The notes under the pieces were generated by a model, which saw only the letters and a list, made by a program, of their open reading frames with translations, was not told where the DNA came from and ran no database searches. From assembly GCA_023405815.1 (NCBI GenBank), contig JAEXXM010000026.1, forward strand, positions 186,001 through 250,000: 64,000 nucleotides of DNA, in the 5' to 3' direction. The position numbers and the translations under genes were made by a program. The stretch is from Pseudomonadota bacterium. GTDB taxonomy: Bacteria > Pseudomonadota > Alphaproteobacteria > Rhizobiales > Hyphomicrobiaceae. This document shows, in pieces, positions 19,436 to 29,000 of the stretch (within the stretch, counting starts at the first letter, position 1; each line of letters opens with the position of its first letter).

Positions 19436-20464
19436 TCACACCGGGGCTGGGTTGCGCTCGAGGAATGTGCCGCGCTGGTGCCAGTAGGGATAGATGAGCG
19501 GCACATCGCTTGCCTTGTCGAGCTTCTCCACCTGTTCCTTCGTGAGGCTCCAGCCCACTGCGCCGAGGTTCTGCCGCAACTGCTCCTCGTTGCGCGCGCC
19601 GATGACGACGGTCGCAACAGTAGGCCGCTGCAGCAGCCAGTTGAGGGCGATCTGCGGGATCGTCTTGCCGGTTTCCTTCGCTACCTCGTCGAGCGCATCG
19701 ACAACCCGGAAGAGATGCTCGTCCTCGACCTGCGGACCGAACTCGGCCGAGTCGTGCAGGCGGCTTTCCTTTGGAATACCTGTGCCGCGGCGGATCTTGC
19801 CTGTGAGGCGCCCCCAGCCCAGCGGGCTCCACACGACGGCGCCGAGCCCTTCCTCGAGGCCGAGCGGCATCAACTCCCACTCGTACTCGCGCCCGATGAG
19901 CGAATAGTAGGTCTGATTGGCGACGTAGCGCGGGTACCCGTACTTGTCGGCGACCGCGAGCGACTTGGCGATGTGCCATCCGGAGAAGTTCGAAACGCCC
20001 GTGTAGAGGATCTTGCCGGCGCGCACGAGCGTATCGAGCGTCGCTAGCACTTCCTCCGGCGGCGTCATGGCGTCATACGCGTGCAGCTGGAAGAGATCGA
20101 TGTGATCGGTCTGCAGTCGCTTCAGCTGCTCGTCGACCGATTTGAGAAGATGCGCGCGCGATGAGCCCACGTTGTTGGGCTCGTCGTTGAATCGGAATGT
20201 CGCCTTGGTCGAGATAATGGCCCGGTCGCGCTTGCCCTTCAGCGCCTCGCCCAGAATGCTTTCCGAAGCACCGGTTGAGTAGATGTCGGCCGTATCGAAC
20301 ATGGACAAGCCGGCATCGAGACAAATGTCGATCAGCCGGCGGGCTTCCGCAACGTCAGTCGACCCCCACGCAGCAAATAGCTTGCCCTTGCCGCCGAAGG
20401 TACCGGTGCCGAAGCTCAGCACGGGCACGTTGAATCCTGATCGGCCGAGACGCCGGTATTCCAT
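19436..20464 (-). CDS. Aldo/keto reductase
   Basis: A 342-residue NADP(H)-dependent TIM-barrel oxidoreductase. Catalytic tetrad positions are seen in FDTADIYSTG (Asp, Tyr), IISTKATF (Lys) and HIDLFQLHAYD (His). The C-terminal cofactor region VVIGARNEEQLRQNL is standard. It resembles the YajO/YghZ group of general aldehyde reductases; the substrate is not deducible. It stands alone, convergent with the SDR gene. Confidence 0.92.
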   Translation of the reverse strand: MEYRRLGRSGFNVPVLSFGTGTFGGKGKLFAAWGSTDVAEARRLIDICLDAGLSMFDTADIYSTGASESILGEALKGKRDRAIISTKATFRFNDEPNNVGSSRAHLLKSVDEQLKRLQTDHIDLFQLHAYDAMTPPEEVLATLDTLVRAGKILYTGVSNFSGWHIAKSLAVADKYGYPRYVANQTYYSLIGREYEWELMPLGLEEGLGAVVWSPLGWGRLTGKIRRGTGIPKESRLHDSAEFGPQVEDEHLFRVVDALDEVAKETGKTIPQIALNWLLQRPTVATVVIGARNEEQLRQNLGAVGWSLTKEQVEKLDKASDVPLIYPYWHQRGTFLERNPAPV

Positions 20465-20775
20465 GGTTGTGATCCTGTCTTGGAGCTGCGGAATTAACCC
20501 AAATAGTGAGCCACTGGTCCGCTCTGCAAGGCGCCCGGCCGGTGATTTGCGCTTTTGGGCTGGATAGTGCAGCTGGATGTCGAGCGGGCGCCCTCGGGTC
20601 GCCTAGAATCTGGGCCATTGGCACGGTTTGTTCGCTTGGCGGCCGATCGGCGGCATCTTCGCCCTACGATTTGCCGCCGGCATCCGCTAAGACACCGGCT
20701 TGAGAGGGTGGCCTTGGTGCCGCGCAGCCCGTCATCGAGCCGCGCGGATCGGATACTATTATTGGAGAGTACGCG
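20465..20775. other. Intergenic region before the transaldolase gene
   Basis: About 310 bp between divergent aldo/keto reductase and transaldolase genes. Short overlapping frames here show no recognisable product, and I see no clear promoter, although TACTAT at about 20755 could be a -10 element for tal. Confidence 0.35.
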
Positions 20776-21852
20776 GTGAAGGCGACGCAGCAACTACACG
20801 ATGCCGGCCAGAGCCTGTGGATCGACGACATCACCCGGGACATGCTCGACTCAGGGCGCCTTGCGAAGATGATTGCCGAGATGTCGGTGACGGGCCTCAC
20901 CTCCAACCCGACCATCTTCGAGAAGGCCATCGGCAAGGGCTCCTACTACGACGCCGCCGTCGAGCCGCTGGCGCGCAGGGGCCTCGGCGACGAGGCATTG
21001 TTCTTCGAGCTCGCCATCGAGGACTTGTCGCGCGCGGCCGATCTCTTCCGCCCGGTCTATGAGCGCACCGCCGGTACAGACGGCTTCGTCTCGCTCGAGG
21101 TCTCGCCCTTGCTCGCCTACGATACGCAGGCGACCATCGCCGAGGCCAAGCGCCTCTACGCCAAGGCCGGAAAGTCGAATCTCTTCATCAAGATTCCCGG
21201 CACCAAGGAAGGCTTGCCCGCCATCGAGGCGGCGACCTTTGCCGGCGTCCCCGTCAACGTCACGCTGCTGTTCTCGACCGCCGACTATCTCGCTGCCGCC
21301 GAGGCTTATATGCGCGGCCTGGAAAAGCGCGTCGCCGCCGGCCTCGATCCCGACGTGCGCTCGGTGGCGTCGGTGTTCATCAGCCGCTGGGACCGTGCCA
21401 TCGTCGAGGACGTGCCCGACGCGCTGAAGAACAAGCTCGGCATCGCCGTCGGCCAGCACGCCTATCGCGCCTACCGCGAGCTCATTGCCTCGGACCGCTG
21501 GCAGCGTCTCGCGAACGCCGGCGCGCGTCCGCAGCGCCTCCTGTTCGCCAGCACGTCAAGCAAGGACAAGCGCGCACACGATACGCTTTATGTCGAAGCG
21601 CTCGCTGCGCCCAATACCGTCAACACCATGCCCGAGGAGACGCTGCGCGCCTTCGCCGACCACGGCAAGCTATCGGGCGTCCTGACGCCCGATGGTGGCG
21701 ACTGCGATGCCGTGCTGGCGGCCCACGCCAAGGCCGGGGTCGATGTTGAGGCGCTGGCGAAGAAGCTGCAGGCCGACGGTGCCAAGGCCTTCGTCGCCTC
21801 GTGGGAGGACCTCCTCAAGTCGATCGGCGCCAAGAGCAAGGCGCTCGCTTAA
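20776..21852 (+). CDS. tal: Transaldolase
   Basis: The enzyme moves a dihydroxyacetone unit from sedoheptulose 7-phosphate to glyceraldehyde 3-phosphate in the pentose phosphate pathway. Motifs are SVTGLTSNPTIFEKAIGKG near the N-terminus and NLFIKIPGTKEGLPAIE with the Schiff-base Lys, followed by SVASVFISRWDRAI. The start is a GTG at 20776. At 358 residues it matches the TalB-like TAL group found with glucose-6-phosphate isomerase. It ends 9 bp before pgi; in some bacteria these two are fused in one polypeptide. Confidence 0.94.
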   Translation: MKATQQLHDAGQSLWIDDITRDMLDSGRLAKMIAEMSVTGLTSNPTIFEKAIGKGSYYDAAVEPLARRGLGDEALFFELAIEDLSRAADLFRPVYERTAGTDGFVSLEVSPLLAYDTQATIAEAKRLYAKAGKSNLFIKIPGTKEGLPAIEAATFAGVPVNVTLLFSTADYLAAAEAYMRGLEKRVAAGLDPDVRSVASVFISRWDRAIVEDVPDALKNKLGIAVGQHAYRAYRELIASDRWQRLANAGARPQRLLFASTSSKDKRAHDTLYVEALAAPNTVNTMPEETLRAFADHGKLSGVLTPDGGDCDAVLAAHAKAGVDVEALAKKLQADGAKAFVASWEDLLKSIGAKSKALA

Positions 21853-21861
21853 GGGAACGAA

Positions 21862-23508
21862 ATGAGCCGCAACGGGGCCGCGACGCAGCTCACATCGAGC
21901 GCCACATGGAGGGCGCTCGCCGAGCATCACGCCAGGATCAAGGACGTGCATCTGCGCGAGCTGTTCGCGCAAGATCCGCAGCGCGCCGATCGCTTCACGG
22001 TCGAAGGCGCCGGCATCGTGCTTGACTATTCGAAGAACCGCATCACGCCGGAGACCATCGACCTGCTCGTGAAGCTGGCCGAGGACCGCGGACTCAGCGA
22101 GAAGCGCGAGGCGATGTTCCGCGGCGACAAGATCAACGTCACCGAGAATCGCGCTGTGCTGCATACAGCGCTGCGGGCCCCGCGGGACGCGGTCATCGAG
22201 GTCGACGGCAGGAATGTCGTTGCCGACGTTCACGCCGTGCTGGACCGCATGGCGGATTTCGCAAACCGAATCCGTTCCGGAGCCTGGAAAGGCTACACCG
22301 GAAAACCGATCCGCAACGTCGTCAATCTCGGCATCGGCGGCTCCTACCTCGGCCCCGAGATGGCGTATCTCGCGCTGCGTCCTTACAGCGAGCGCAACCT
22401 GCGCTTCTGCTTCGTTTCCAACGTCGACGGCGCGGCATTCACCGAGGCGACGCGCGACCTCGACGCCGCCGAGACCCTGTTCATCGTCTCCTCCAAGACC
22501 TTCACCACCCTCGAGACGATGAGCAACGCCGACGTCGCGCGCGCCTGGCTCATCGACAAGCTCGGCAGCGCCGATGCCGTTGCCCGGCACTTCGTCGCCG
22601 TGTCCACCAACGCCAAGGGGGTCGCCGAGTTCGGCATCGACACCGCCAACATGTTCGAGTTCTGGGATTGGGTCGGCGGCCGCTACTCGATGGATTCGGC
22701 CATCGGCTTGTCGACCATGCTCGCCGTTGGTCCGGACGGCTTCGCCGACTTGCTCGCCGGCTTCCGCGCCATGGACGAGCACTTCCGCACCGCACCCCCC
22801 GACAAGAATCTCCCTGTGCTGCTGGCGCTGCTCACCGTCTGGTACGCCGACTTCTTCGGCGCCGAATCTCAGGCGGTTCTGCCCTATGCGCAGAATCTCG
22901 CGCGCTTCCCCGCCTACCTGCAGCAGCTCCTGATGGAGAGCATTGGCAAGAGCGTCGATCTCTCCCGCCGCCGCGTCGACTACCCGACGGGAACGATCAT
23001 CTGGGGTGAGCCCGGCACCGACGGCCAGCACTCGTTCTATCAGCTCCTGCACCAGGGCACGCGCCTCGTGCCGGCCGACTTCATCGGCTTCCTCGCCCCA
23101 CTGAGCCCGCTAAAGGAGACGCACGACCTCCTGATGGCCAACCTCTTCGCTCAGGCCGAGGGCCTCGCCTTCGGCAAGACTGCGGACGAGGTCGCCGCCG
23201 AGGGCGTCGCGGCCGATGCCGTGCCGTTCCGTGTCATGGAGGGCAACCGGCCGAGCAACATGATCCTCGCCGATCGGCTTGATCCGGGCACGCTCGGCGC
23301 GCTCGTCGCTCTCTACGAGCACAGCGTCTTCGTTCAGGGCGCGATCTGGGGCATCGGTCCCTTCGACCAGTGGGGCGTCGAGCTCGGCAAGGTGCTGGCG
23401 AAAAAGATCATCGGCGAGTTGCGCGACGCCGCCGCCCCCAAGCTCGCCCACGACGCTTCGACAAATTCTCTGATCCGTCGATACCGCCAGTACAACCACC
23501 GCCCGTAG
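21862..23508 (+). CDS. pgi: Glucose-6-phosphate isomerase
   Basis: Pgi interconverts glucose 6-phosphate and fructose 6-phosphate. The 548-residue protein shows [28 protein letters not shown] (phosphate-binding), the first signature around [16 protein letters not shown], the catalytic Glu in [15 protein letters not shown] and the second signature [16 protein letters not shown] near the C-terminus. It follows tal closely and is cotranscribed with it. The C-terminal RRYRQYN tail is typical. Confidence 0.96.
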   Translation: MSRNGAATQLTSSATWRALAEHHARIKDVHLRELFAQDPQRADRFTVEGAGIVLDYSKNRITPETIDLLVKLAEDRGLSEKREAMFRGDKINVTENRAVLHTALRAPRDAVIEVDGRNVVADVHAVLDRMADFANRIRSGAWKGYTGKPIRNVVNLGIGGSYLGPEMAYLALRPYSERNLRFCFVSNVDGAAFTEATRDLDAAETLFIVSSKTFTTLETMSNADVARAWLIDKLGSADAVARHFVAVSTNAKGVAEFGIDTANMFEFWDWVGGRYSMDSAIGLSTMLAVGPDGFADLLAGFRAMDEHFRTAPPDKNLPVLLALLTVWYADFFGAESQAVLPYAQNLARFPAYLQQLLMESIGKSVDLSRRRVDYPTGTIIWGEPGTDGQHSFYQLLHQGTRLVPADFIGFLAPLSPLKETHDLLMANLFAQAEGLAFGKTADEVAAEGVAADAVPFRVMEGNRPSNMILADRLDPGTLGALVALYEHSVFVQGAIWGIGPFDQWGVELGKVLAKKIIGELRDAAAPKLAHDASTNSLIRRYRQYNHRP

Positions 23509-23524
23509 CTACGCGGCGGGAGCC

Positions 23525-23544
23525 CGATCGATAAAATTCGATCG
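23525..23544. terminator. Short stem-loop behind pgi
   Basis: CGATCGA/TCGATCG with the loop TAAAAT lies 16 bp behind the pgi stop. The stem is short and no T tract follows, so a terminator role is uncertain. Confidence 0.3.
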
Positions 23545-23625
23545 ATAGGCCGCACGGCACTGAAAGCTGACTTTGGTACTCGCTTGGCTGGGTTTCACCG
23601 AGGTCTCGCTACAGGAGCCGCTGCC

Positions 23626-24759
23626 ATGCCCTGCAAATCCAAGCTCTTCCGCGGCATTGCCGCCGTTGTGGCTTTCGCCTTCGCCTCCGCTGAGACGGCC
23701 AGCGCCTGCACCGGCATCCTGTTGCGCAACGCCGACGGCAGCATCGTGCACGGCCGCACCGTCGAGTTTGGTCTCCAGCTCGACATCACCTATGCCGTCT
23801 TGCCGCGCAACTACAACTTTACCGGCCTGACGCCCCTCGGCGACGGCAAGAAGTGGACGACCAAATATGGCGTCCTCGGCGCCATCGTCTTCGGCAATCT
23901 CGGCGTCATGGACGGCCTCAACGAGAAGGGGCTCGCGATGGGCACCTTCTACTTCCCGACCATGGCCGAATACACCCCGACCACGGCCGAGAACCAGTCG
24001 AGGTCCATGTCGTCGATCGATTTCTCCACCTGGATACTGACGCAGTTCGCAACCGTCGATGAGGTGAAGGCCGCCGTCGAAGCCGGCGATGCGATCGTCG
24101 CGCCGACACTTCTGCCCGGCTGGCCGCAGACGGTGCAGCCGTTCCACTGGATCGTCCACGACAAGAGCGGCAAGAGCATCGTCATCGAGCCGCTGAAGGG
24201 AAAGCTCGTCGTCACCGATAATCCGCTCGGCGTGCTGACCAACTCGCCGAGCTTCGACTGGCACATGACCAACCTGCGCAACTACATCACGCTGAGCCCG
24301 CGCGACGTGCCGCCCTTGAAGATCGACGGCACGACATTGCAGAGCTTCGGCATGGGCGCCGGCATGTTCGGCCTTCCGGGCGACTTCACGCCGCCATCGC
24401 GCTTCGTGCGCGCAGCCGCGTTCAGCAACTCGGCCTTCAAGGCGCCCGACGTCAAAGCCGGCATTTTCAACGGCTTCCACATCCTCAACAACTTCGACAT
24501 CCCTTACGGCGCAGCGCGCGAGGAGGTGCAGGGCACCGTGCACGCCGACCAGACGATCTTCACCACCATGCGCGACCCGCAGAACCTCAGGATCTATTTC
24601 AAGAGCTATGAGGACCAGACGATCCGCATGGTCGACATGAAGCGCTTCGATCTCGACGCCAAGGAAGTCATGAGGCTGCCGAGCCCCACCGGCCCTCAGC
24701 CTGTCGTCGATATGACCGGCCAGTTCATCGCCAAGAAGACTGCCGCGAATGTAGAGTAG
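23626..24759 (+). CDS. Exported choloylglycine hydrolase family (linear amide C-N hydrolase)
   Basis: These N-terminal nucleophile hydrolases cleave conjugated bile salts, penicillin V or N-acyl homoserine lactones. The precursor of 377 residues starts at the ATG at 23626 (AGGAG 9 bp upstream) and has a signal peptide ending ASA, so cleavage leaves Cys28 of CTGILLRNADGSIVHGRT as the free catalytic N-terminus. Further family motifs are FGNLGVMDGLNEKGL and VTDNPLGVLTNSPSFDWH. Environmental Gram-negative members often prefer acyl homoserine lactones, but the substrate here is open. Confidence 0.88.
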   Translation: MPCKSKLFRGIAAVVAFAFASAETASACTGILLRNADGSIVHGRTVEFGLQLDITYAVLPRNYNFTGLTPLGDGKKWTTKYGVLGAIVFGNLGVMDGLNEKGLAMGTFYFPTMAEYTPTTAENQSRSMSSIDFSTWILTQFATVDEVKAAVEAGDAIVAPTLLPGWPQTVQPFHWIVHDKSGKSIVIEPLKGKLVVTDNPLGVLTNSPSFDWHMTNLRNYITLSPRDVPPLKIDGTTLQSFGMGAGMFGLPGDFTPPSRFVRAAAFSNSAFKAPDVKAGIFNGFHILNNFDIPYGAAREEVQGTVHADQTIFTTMRDPQNLRIYFKSYEDQTIRMVDMKRFDLDAKEVMRLPSPTGPQPVVDMTGQFIAKKTAANVE

Positions 24760-24781
24760 ATCACCGTTCCCGCATTCGACT

Positions 24782-24871
24782 GTCATCCCGGGGCTCGTCC
24801 CCGGGATCCATCTCTCCGCTAGCTCTGGTGCTTGTTGTTGGCTGGATCCCGGCAACAAGTGCCGGGATGAC
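24782..24871. repeat. Palindromic intergenic repeat, copy 1 (bidirectional terminator-like)
   Basis: A 90-bp element bounded by GTCATCCCGG and its exact complement CCGGGATGAC. Each half forms its own hairpin (CCCGGGG..CCCCGGG on the left; CCCGG..CCGGG on the right), and inner GGATCCA/TGGATCC also pair. It lies between the 3' ends of convergent genes. Related sequences occur at 47811 and 51333. Confidence 0.75.
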
Positions 24872-24880
24872 GGTCTCAGA

Positions 24881-25978
24881 TCAATCTCCATCCAATGAAT
24901 TGAAGCCGAGCGTCAGCCCGGTGAGCTCGCCGAGCGCGGCGCGCCCGATCTCCTCCGCGTTCTTGAGCGACAGGAGCATCGGCGTCAGGCGCTCCCGCGC
25001 CTTCGGATCGGTGAAGGCGTCAGCACTCATGTCTGCTGCCACCTCGCCTGCCCGAATAGCAAAGATGAGATCGGTTACGACCGACCCCAGCATGGCGACT
25101 GCGGCCCTCTCTTTGTCCGTACTGGCGAGGCCGGGCGCAGCGAATCCCTCGCCACCGAGCAGGTCCCGCACCCCCTCGACACCGGATAGCGCGAGAGGAA
25201 GCGCCAAGCCGCTATGCGGCAGCAGCGGACCGGTCGGTCTTGCATCGGGCCCGGAAAGCGGGGCGAGCCGTTGCAGGCGAAGCACCTCAAGCTGCGTGAC
25301 GTAAGCGCGGTAAAGCGCCTGCGTCGTCTCCTTGGGCGACAGGAACGTCTTGTTGTCCTGGCCAGGGTTGAGCCATGTCCGGCCGTAGTCGCCCGCCCAC
25401 TCGGCGCGCGTGTCCTCTGCGATCTGCGCGATGCCGAGCGCAAGGGCCCTCACATAGCGGCAGCGAAACTGCGCATCGGGAGCAGTCCCCGCAAGCTCCT
25501 CCGAGCCGTGGCCGTATAGGGCCGCATCCAGCGCGCCGAAACCCTGGACCGCAACGCTGGCGCCGGCGAGCTTTTGTGGCTCGATATCGGCGTCTTCATG
25601 CTTTGCCAGAAGCTTCGCCGTCTGCTTGCCGACGATGCCGTGCGCATCGGGGTGGAACAGCAGCCGGTCGAGACGCTGCTTCTGCGTGATGGGCCCGAAG
25701 CGCAACGGCTCCACGCGCCCGAACGCGAGCAGTGTGCTCCGCGCCGCAACGCGGGTCGCGGCCAGCGCCTCGGGCGAAGGGCTTCGGCACAATGCATCGG
25801 CCTCCCCCGCGAGTCGGCGCGCATCGGCGGCAAGCGCCGCGTAGCCGGGAAGAATGATCTTATCGTATGCCCGCCGTGCCAGCGCCGCGTCATCAAACGC
25901 CGCTGCGGGCGCAGATGTCGCCACCATCGCCGCCACTGCGCACGCAATGCCCCGCAATCCCCAGCTTCCAGGCTTCAC
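24881..25978 (-). CDS. Imelysin family protein, degenerate metal motif
   Basis: From the GTG at 25978 the protein has 365 residues with a signal peptide (GIACAVAAMVATSAPAAA). The imelysin fold is suggested by ARSTLLAFGRVEPLRFGP, VQGFGALDAALYG and the ending LTGLTLGFNSLDGD, which is nearly the same as in the paralogue at 29001-30086. The canonical GxHxxE metal-binding motif is here GFGALD: His is Gly and Glu is Asp. The start overlaps the stop of the di-haem gene (GTGA). Known cluster members are periplasmic or membrane-bound and iron-regulated. Confidence 0.82.
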   Translation of the reverse strand: MKPGSWGLRGIACAVAAMVATSAPAAAFDDAALARRAYDKIILPGYAALAADARRLAGEADALCRSPSPEALAATRVAARSTLLAFGRVEPLRFGPITQKQRLDRLLFHPDAHGIVGKQTAKLLAKHEDADIEPQKLAGASVAVQGFGALDAALYGHGSEELAGTAPDAQFRCRYVRALALGIAQIAEDTRAEWAGDYGRTWLNPGQDNKTFLSPKETTQALYRAYVTQLEVLRLQRLAPLSGPDARPTGPLLPHSGLALPLALSGVEGVRDLLGGEGFAAPGLASTDKERAAVAMLGSVVTDLIFAIRAGEVAADMSADAFTDPKARERLTPMLLSLKNAEEIGRAALGELTGLTLGFNSLDGD

Positions 25979-27450
25979 AGCGACTCCACGAACTTGATCA
26001 GCGCCTCGCGCTCGGATTTGGACAGCGCCGCATATCCATCGCGCGCAGCCAGCGCCTCTCCCCCGTGCCATAGGATCGCTTCCTCGATATCGCGCGCGCG
26101 CCCGTCGTGCAGGAGCTGCGTATGTCCGCTGACGCGCTGCGTCAGGCCTACGCCCCAAAGCGGCGGCGTGCGCCACTCCCGCCCGTTGGCCGCCCCTTCG
26201 GGCCGATGATCGGCAAGGCCGTCGCCCATATCGTGCAGCAACAGGTCCGTATAGGGCCAGATCTGCTGGCGGCTGAGCTGTGGCTGGGCATCGACCTTGC
26301 CCGTCGTGAATGATGGCCTATGGCACCCCCCGCAGTTGAGCGCGTGAAAGACGTCCTTGCCCTCCCGCACGATCGGGTCGCCGAAATTGCGCCGCGGCGG
26401 AACCGAGAGATTCTGCGCATAGAACACGAGGTGATCGAACACCTTCTCGCCGACCTCGAGATCATCGTCGCGCGCGGTGTTTCCGTTGGGCGCGGCGAGG
26501 CACACGGGCTGCGCCGACATGCAGTCGCCCGAGGCGCGGCGATCGAGCGGATTGGAAAGGCCGATGTCGTTTGTGAGCGCGCTTGCCGATTGCTCGCGCA
26601 CCGATGCTTTGCCGGCCTTCCACCCGAACCGGCCCAACGTCACCTTTCCACGTTCCAACGACCACACCTCGTTGGTGCGTCCGGAGATTCCGTCCTTGTC
26701 GCGATCGTCGGGGTCGGCATTGGCACGGATGTCGCTCTCGGGGATGGCCTCCAGTAGCCCAAGCCCGATCATTTGCGGCGCGACGCGCGGCGACAGCATC
26801 GTGTCCGGATGCAACGGGCCGAACTTGAGCTGCTCGATGCTGTACGCTGGGCGGCGCAGGGTGACGACCGTGCCGTCGCCGAGCTTCACCCGTTCTTCGG
26901 CATAGTCGATGCGCATCTGGCCTTCGTTATCGAGCCCGCGCACGGCAAGGTTCTGCAACTGGGCCCCATACGTCGGCTCGTCGATGCTGTTGACGCGGCG
27001 CTCGGCGATGAGGCGCTTCTGCTCCTCGTTCTGCGGCGGGATCGACAGGCGCAGAAACATCGATTCTGCCCGGTCGTCGGGAGAGTTGGCGCTGGGTGGA
27101 TGTCCGCGCCCGTCCTTCAGGTGGCATCCCTGGCACGAGCGCGAGTTATAGAGCGGCCCGAGCCCGTCCGAGCCCGTCGTCGAGGATGGCGCCGAGACCC
27201 ACAATTTGCGGAAGATGGCGTTGCCGACCTTGAACTTGGCCTCGCCTTCGAGCCCGATGCCGTGCGAGGCATGCGAGAAGGCATCGGCCGTGTCGATGCT
27301 CTCGCGCGTGGTAGCACCTCCGCCGGGGCTCTCCTCGCCGCCTTGCCGCCGTTCGCCGCTCGTGGCGATCCCGGCAAAGACCATCGCCACAGCGCTCGGC
27401 ACGAAGAGCGCAAGGCTGCAGAGCATCGGCCATGTCGGGCGCGTGAGCAT
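25975..27450 (-). CDS. Di-haem oxidoreductase (thiol oxidoreductase-like, DUF1111)
   Basis: A 491-residue exported protein with an N-terminal hydrophobic segment (residues 8-28) and two c-type haem sites: CQGCH at residues 106-110 and CGGCH in the C-terminal third. The pattern DGLGPLYNSRSCQGCH and the C-terminal GLTQRVSGHTQLLHDGRARD are typical of the DUF1111/di-haem peroxidase-like family. Such proteins lie beside imelysin genes in many proteobacteria. A role in periplasmic redox handling of iron is plausible but inferred. It is coupled to the following imelysin gene by a 4-bp overlap. Confidence 0.9.
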   Translation of the reverse strand: MLTRPTWPMLCSLALFVPSAVAMVFAGIATSGERRQGGEESPGGGATTRESIDTADAFSHASHGIGLEGEAKFKVGNAIFRKLWVSAPSSTTGSDGLGPLYNSRSCQGCHLKDGRGHPPSANSPDDRAESMFLRLSIPPQNEEQKRLIAERRVNSIDEPTYGAQLQNLAVRGLDNEGQMRIDYAEERVKLGDGTVVTLRRPAYSIEQLKFGPLHPDTMLSPRVAPQMIGLGLLEAIPESDIRANADPDDRDKDGISGRTNEVWSLERGKVTLGRFGWKAGKASVREQSASALTNDIGLSNPLDRRASGDCMSAQPVCLAAPNGNTARDDDLEVGEKVFDHLVFYAQNLSVPPRRNFGDPIVREGKDVFHALNCGGCHRPSFTTGKVDAQPQLSRQQIWPYTDLLLHDMGDGLADHRPEGAANGREWRTPPLWGVGLTQRVSGHTQLLHDGRARDIEEAILWHGGEALAARDGYAALSKSEREALIKFVESL

Positions 27451-27488
27451 GCAAGCCTAGACACCGCCGACAACCAGCTGGGCCGCGA

Positions 27489-28763
27489 TCACCGCCCCGA
27501 CCCCGGTTGGTCGAGGCTGTCCGACCCCTCGAATTCGATCGCCTTCAGCTCGAGGGCGGCAATGTCGCGTTCGAGCTCCTTCGATTGCGCGATCAACGCC
27601 TGGATCGCCTGATCGACCAGCGCGTTGCCCGTCTCGTTCCCTTCGCCGATCATCTGATCGTACGCCTCCCCGCCATTGGCGCGGTCGACGATGGCCTGCA
27701 TGTGCTTCATGGTCTCATCGAGCGCCGCGCGCGTGCGCTCGTCTGCCTCGGGTGATTTCGCCTTCACGAGATCGGAGGCGCTGGGTCCCGACACCGTCGA
27801 CCCGTCGATGCGCTTATACGCGCCGAGATAGACGTTCTTTATGCCGAGCGCGTCGTAGTAGTGCGCGTGGTGCGTGTTGTCGGAAAAGCAGTCCTGCTCC
27901 TCCTCGGGATCGTGGATGAGCAATCCCAGCTTCATGCGCTCGCCGGCAAGCTCGCCATAGGAGAGGCTGCCGAGGCCCTTGAACAACGCGGCAACGCCTG
28001 CGCGGCCGTCGTCCGCCATCACGGCCTTGCGTGCCGCGCCGTCCGGTCCCCATTGCGCCGCCATGAAGGCAAGGTCGTCGACAAGAAGGTCGGTGACGGC
28101 CTCCAGGTACTGGCCGCGCCGGTCGCAGTGACCGCCCGTGCAGTTCTTAGTGTCGTAGTCGGTGGCCGGGCGATTGCCGGCGCCCGCGTGGGTGCCGTTC
28201 AGATCCTGCCCCCACAGCAGGAACTCGATGGCGTGATACCCCGTCGCCACGTTCGTCTCGACGCCGCCGGCCTCGCGCAGCTTGTTCGCCAGGAGCTCCT
28301 TGGTGATCTTCGCGGTATCGACCTCCTCGCCACCGATCTTTATCGAGCTGCTAGCGATCACGTTCGCCGTATAGAGGTCGTTGTTCCCGCTCGCCTGGTC
28401 GACGTACGCCTGCGAGACATAATCGATGAGGCCCTCGTCGAGCGGCCACGCGTTGACACGCCCCTCCCAGTCGTCAACGATCTTGTTGCCGAAGCGGAAC
28501 GCCTCCGTCTGCAGGTAAGGCACGCGCGCCGCGATCCATGCCTTGCGCGCCGCGATGAGGTTGTCCTCGGTCGGCTGCTTCACCAGCGTGTCGATTGCTG
28601 CCTTGAGCTTGCGCGCATCGATGAGCGAGTCGGTGTAGGCGGCTTCGGCGATGTCGGCGTACGTCTTGGCGACAGCCGCTGCCGTAGGCGCATCCGCTGC
28701 GGCCGCTGGCAAGCCAGCGGCGAGAAGCAGCGATATCATCGCAACGGCGAGCAGTCTCGGCAT
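27489..28763 (-). CDS. Imelysin family protein with intact GxHxxE motif
   Basis: From the ATG at 28763 the protein has 424 residues and a signal peptide (MPRLLAVAMISLLLAAGLP). The imelysin/IrpA features are complete: AYVDSLIDA-like TDSLIDARKLKAAID, GNKIVDDWEGRVNAWPLDEG, the metal-binding GYHAIEFLLWG (GxHxxE) and FSDNTHHAHYYDALGI. Homologues include the iron-regulated IrpA of cyanobacteria and ICMP of Pseudomonas; proteolytic activity is disputed and a role in iron uptake is favoured. It is the first gene of the leftward operon, with the di-haem gene 38 bp downstream. Confidence 0.93.
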   Translation of the reverse strand: MPRLLAVAMISLLLAAGLPAAAADAPTAAAVAKTYADIAEAAYTDSLIDARKLKAAIDTLVKQPTEDNLIAARKAWIAARVPYLQTEAFRFGNKIVDDWEGRVNAWPLDEGLIDYVSQAYVDQASGNNDLYTANVIASSSIKIGGEEVDTAKITKELLANKLREAGGVETNVATGYHAIEFLLWGQDLNGTHAGAGNRPATDYDTKNCTGGHCDRRGQYLEAVTDLLVDDLAFMAAQWGPDGAARKAVMADDGRAGVAALFKGLGSLSYGELAGERMKLGLLIHDPEEEQDCFSDNTHHAHYYDALGIKNVYLGAYKRIDGSTVSGPSASDLVKAKSPEADERTRAALDETMKHMQAIVDRANGGEAYDQMIGEGNETGNALVDQAIQALIAQSKELERDIAALELKAIEFEGSDSLDQPGSGR

Positions 28764-28815
28764 GTTGTTCGCACCTCTACTGGAAAATCCGGACACCCAT
28801 CCGCACCATTTCCGG

Positions 28816-28829
28816 CTGACCGCGGTCAG
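28816..28829. promoter_or_regulatory. 14-bp perfect palindrome in the divergent imelysin promoter region
   Basis: CTGACCGCGGTCAG is a perfect palindrome, 53 bp upstream of the leftward imelysin start and between the two divergent arms of the cluster. It is a candidate operator; it does not look like a classical Fur box or an Irr site. Confidence 0.4.
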
Positions 28830-29000
28830 TGACTTCAGGCCCCTTCCGCGGCGGGTGATCTGAAGGATTTCCTACCAATGAAGTCAAGATTATTTTTCCT
28901 TGCCGGCGCATTATGAAGGCTGCCCAACGAAAGTCACCGCGGCGCGTAAGTTAGTGGGCCACGCGGCGGCGGTAACGATCGACCGCGCCGCGGAAGAACG

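Noticed and set aside
21670..23052. 460-codon minus-strand frame across tal and pgi
   Set aside because: Antisense shadow of two certain genes.
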